In this document: positions 63,749-64,000 of the stretch, one piece after another
How the letters are laid out: each line of letters begins with the position of its first letter
Numbering within the stretch: position 1 is the stretch's first letter
Origin: Betaproteobacteria bacterium
GTDB taxonomy: Bacteria > Pseudomonadota > Gammaproteobacteria > Burkholderiales > Burkholderiaceae_C
DNA length: 64,000 bases
Assembly (NCBI GenBank): GCA_009921265.1
Contig: RFYV01000006.1
Location: 1-64,000 of the forward strand
Reading direction: 5' to 3'
The notes under the pieces: model-generated
Told to the model about the DNA's origin: nothing
The model's database searches: none
What the model saw: the letters and a program-made list of their open reading frames with translations, nothing else
Made by a program: the position numbers and the translations under genes

Positions 63749-64000
63749 GACAACAATCTCCTGTACAAATGTACCAACAAGCCCAACCCACGGGCGATGA
63801 ATTGGTCATGGCCCATTTAGGTATGGTCAAGCGCGTGGCTTTACATCTCAAAGCGCGAGTCCCTGCTTTTATGGAATTAGATGAATTGATTCAAGTTGGC
63901 ATGATTGGCTTATTAGAAGCGTCACGCGCTTTTGATTTGGCCAAAGGTGTTGAGTTTGAAAATTTTGCTCATAGTCGTGTGCGAGGTGCCATGCTCGATG
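63745..64000 (+). CDS. fliA: FliA, flagellar sigma-28 factor, N-terminal part cut by the window end
   Basis: The first 85 codons are present. After a short variable start the sequence HLGMVKRVALHLKARVPAFMELDELIQVGMIGLLEASRAFDLAKGVEFENFAHSRVRGAMLD is region 1.2-2.2 of a sigma-28 type factor, including the core-binding segment. FliA directs late flagellar and chemotaxis promoters such as the site proposed at 54392. It overlaps flhG by four bases. The DNA-binding regions 2.4-4 lie outside the window. Confidence 0.93.
   Translation, partial: MRQQSPVQMYQQAQPTGDELVMAHLGMVKRVALHLKARVPAFMELDELIQVGMIGLLEASRAFDLAKGVEFENFAHSRVRGAMLD

Noticed and set aside
1-64000. rRNA, tRNA, prophage, insertion sequence or CRISPR
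   Set aside because: No tRNA cloverleaf with T-loop signature, no rRNA sequence, transposase or array was seen on either strand by eye; a tRNAscan or IS search could still find something short.

Overview
The window looks like a chromosomal segment of a flagellated betaproteobacterium, most likely a low-GC member of the Burkholderiales. The evidence is the order mraZ-to-lpxC, the RNB/TonB/mtgA/ruvC operon, the Mpl/TlpA/accBC/prmA/DUF3426/PfkB run, a Lys/Ala/Pro-rich H1-like protein and betaproteobacterial sequence signatures in RuvC, MurD and DksA. Nearly all of the window is ordinary, tightly packed core genome. I saw no rRNA, tRNA, CRISPR array, prophage or insertion sequence. Family names come from recognition of motifs and protein sequence by eye; no search was run.

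Layout. 1-1376: tail of a CobW-type GTPase/metallochaperone gene and an unusually long dksA. 1510-19588: a complete division and cell wall (dcw) cluster, mraZ-rsmH-ftsL-ftsI-murE-murF-mraY-murD-ftsW-murG-murC-ddlB-ftsQ-ftsA-ftsZ, ending in an lpxC that has lost about 64 internal codons and its frame. 19602-26572: a minus-strand operon (RNB exoribonuclease, TonB-like protein, mtgA, ruvC, each overlapping the next by four bases), then divergent rodA and tldD. 26574-27894: aroG behind a Phe/Tyr-rich leader peptide and a terminator/antiterminator, apparently a classical attenuator. 27903-34905: mpl, a conserved hypothetical, a TlpA-type thioredoxin, accB, accC, prmA, a zinc-ribbon DUF3426 membrane protein and a PfkB kinase. 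34929-39934: an H1-like protein with a strongly folded upstream region, nrdB, nrdA and a pair of NrdR boxes. 40104-46594: ampD, a PP0621-type small protein, a CcsA/YpjD-type membrane protein, ffh, lspA, ileS. 46720-48250: a decayed RTX/FG-GAP surface-protein gene. 48231-53324: two EamA exporters flanking a short-chain dehydrogenase, a quinone oxidoreductase and miaB. 53361-53855: remnants of two toxin-antitoxin modules. 53953-55707: a cupin protein and a membrane-anchored alpha carbonic anhydrase. 55708-64000: flagellar genes fliN-fliM-fliL-fliK (minus) diverging from flhA-flhF-flhG-fliA (plus) across two sigma-54-like promoters.

How the parts work together. Peptidoglycan synthesis and division dominate: precursor synthesis (MurC/D/E/F, Ddl, MraY, MurG), polymerisation (FtsW/FtsI, RodA, MtgA), recycling (Mpl, AmpD) and the Z-ring (FtsZ/FtsA/FtsQ/FtsL). 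DNA precursor supply (NrdAB under NrdR), fatty-acid initiation (AccBC), protein targeting (Ffh, LspA) and aromatic amino-acid entry (AroG) fill the middle. The flagellar end carries its own regulators: FlhF and FlhG for placement and number, FliA (sigma-28) for late genes. A sigma-28-like promoter sits in front of the carbonic anhydrase.

Most noteworthy: the aroG attenuator; the broken lpxC, which if real bears on lipid A synthesis; an exact 33-bp tandem duplication inside flhA; the KAP-rich tail on DksA; the multi-hairpin leader of the H1-like gene; the sigma-28-like promoter at the carbonic anhydrase gene. Several of these (lpxC deletion, flhA duplication, surface-protein frameshifts) could be assembly errors and should be checked against reads first.
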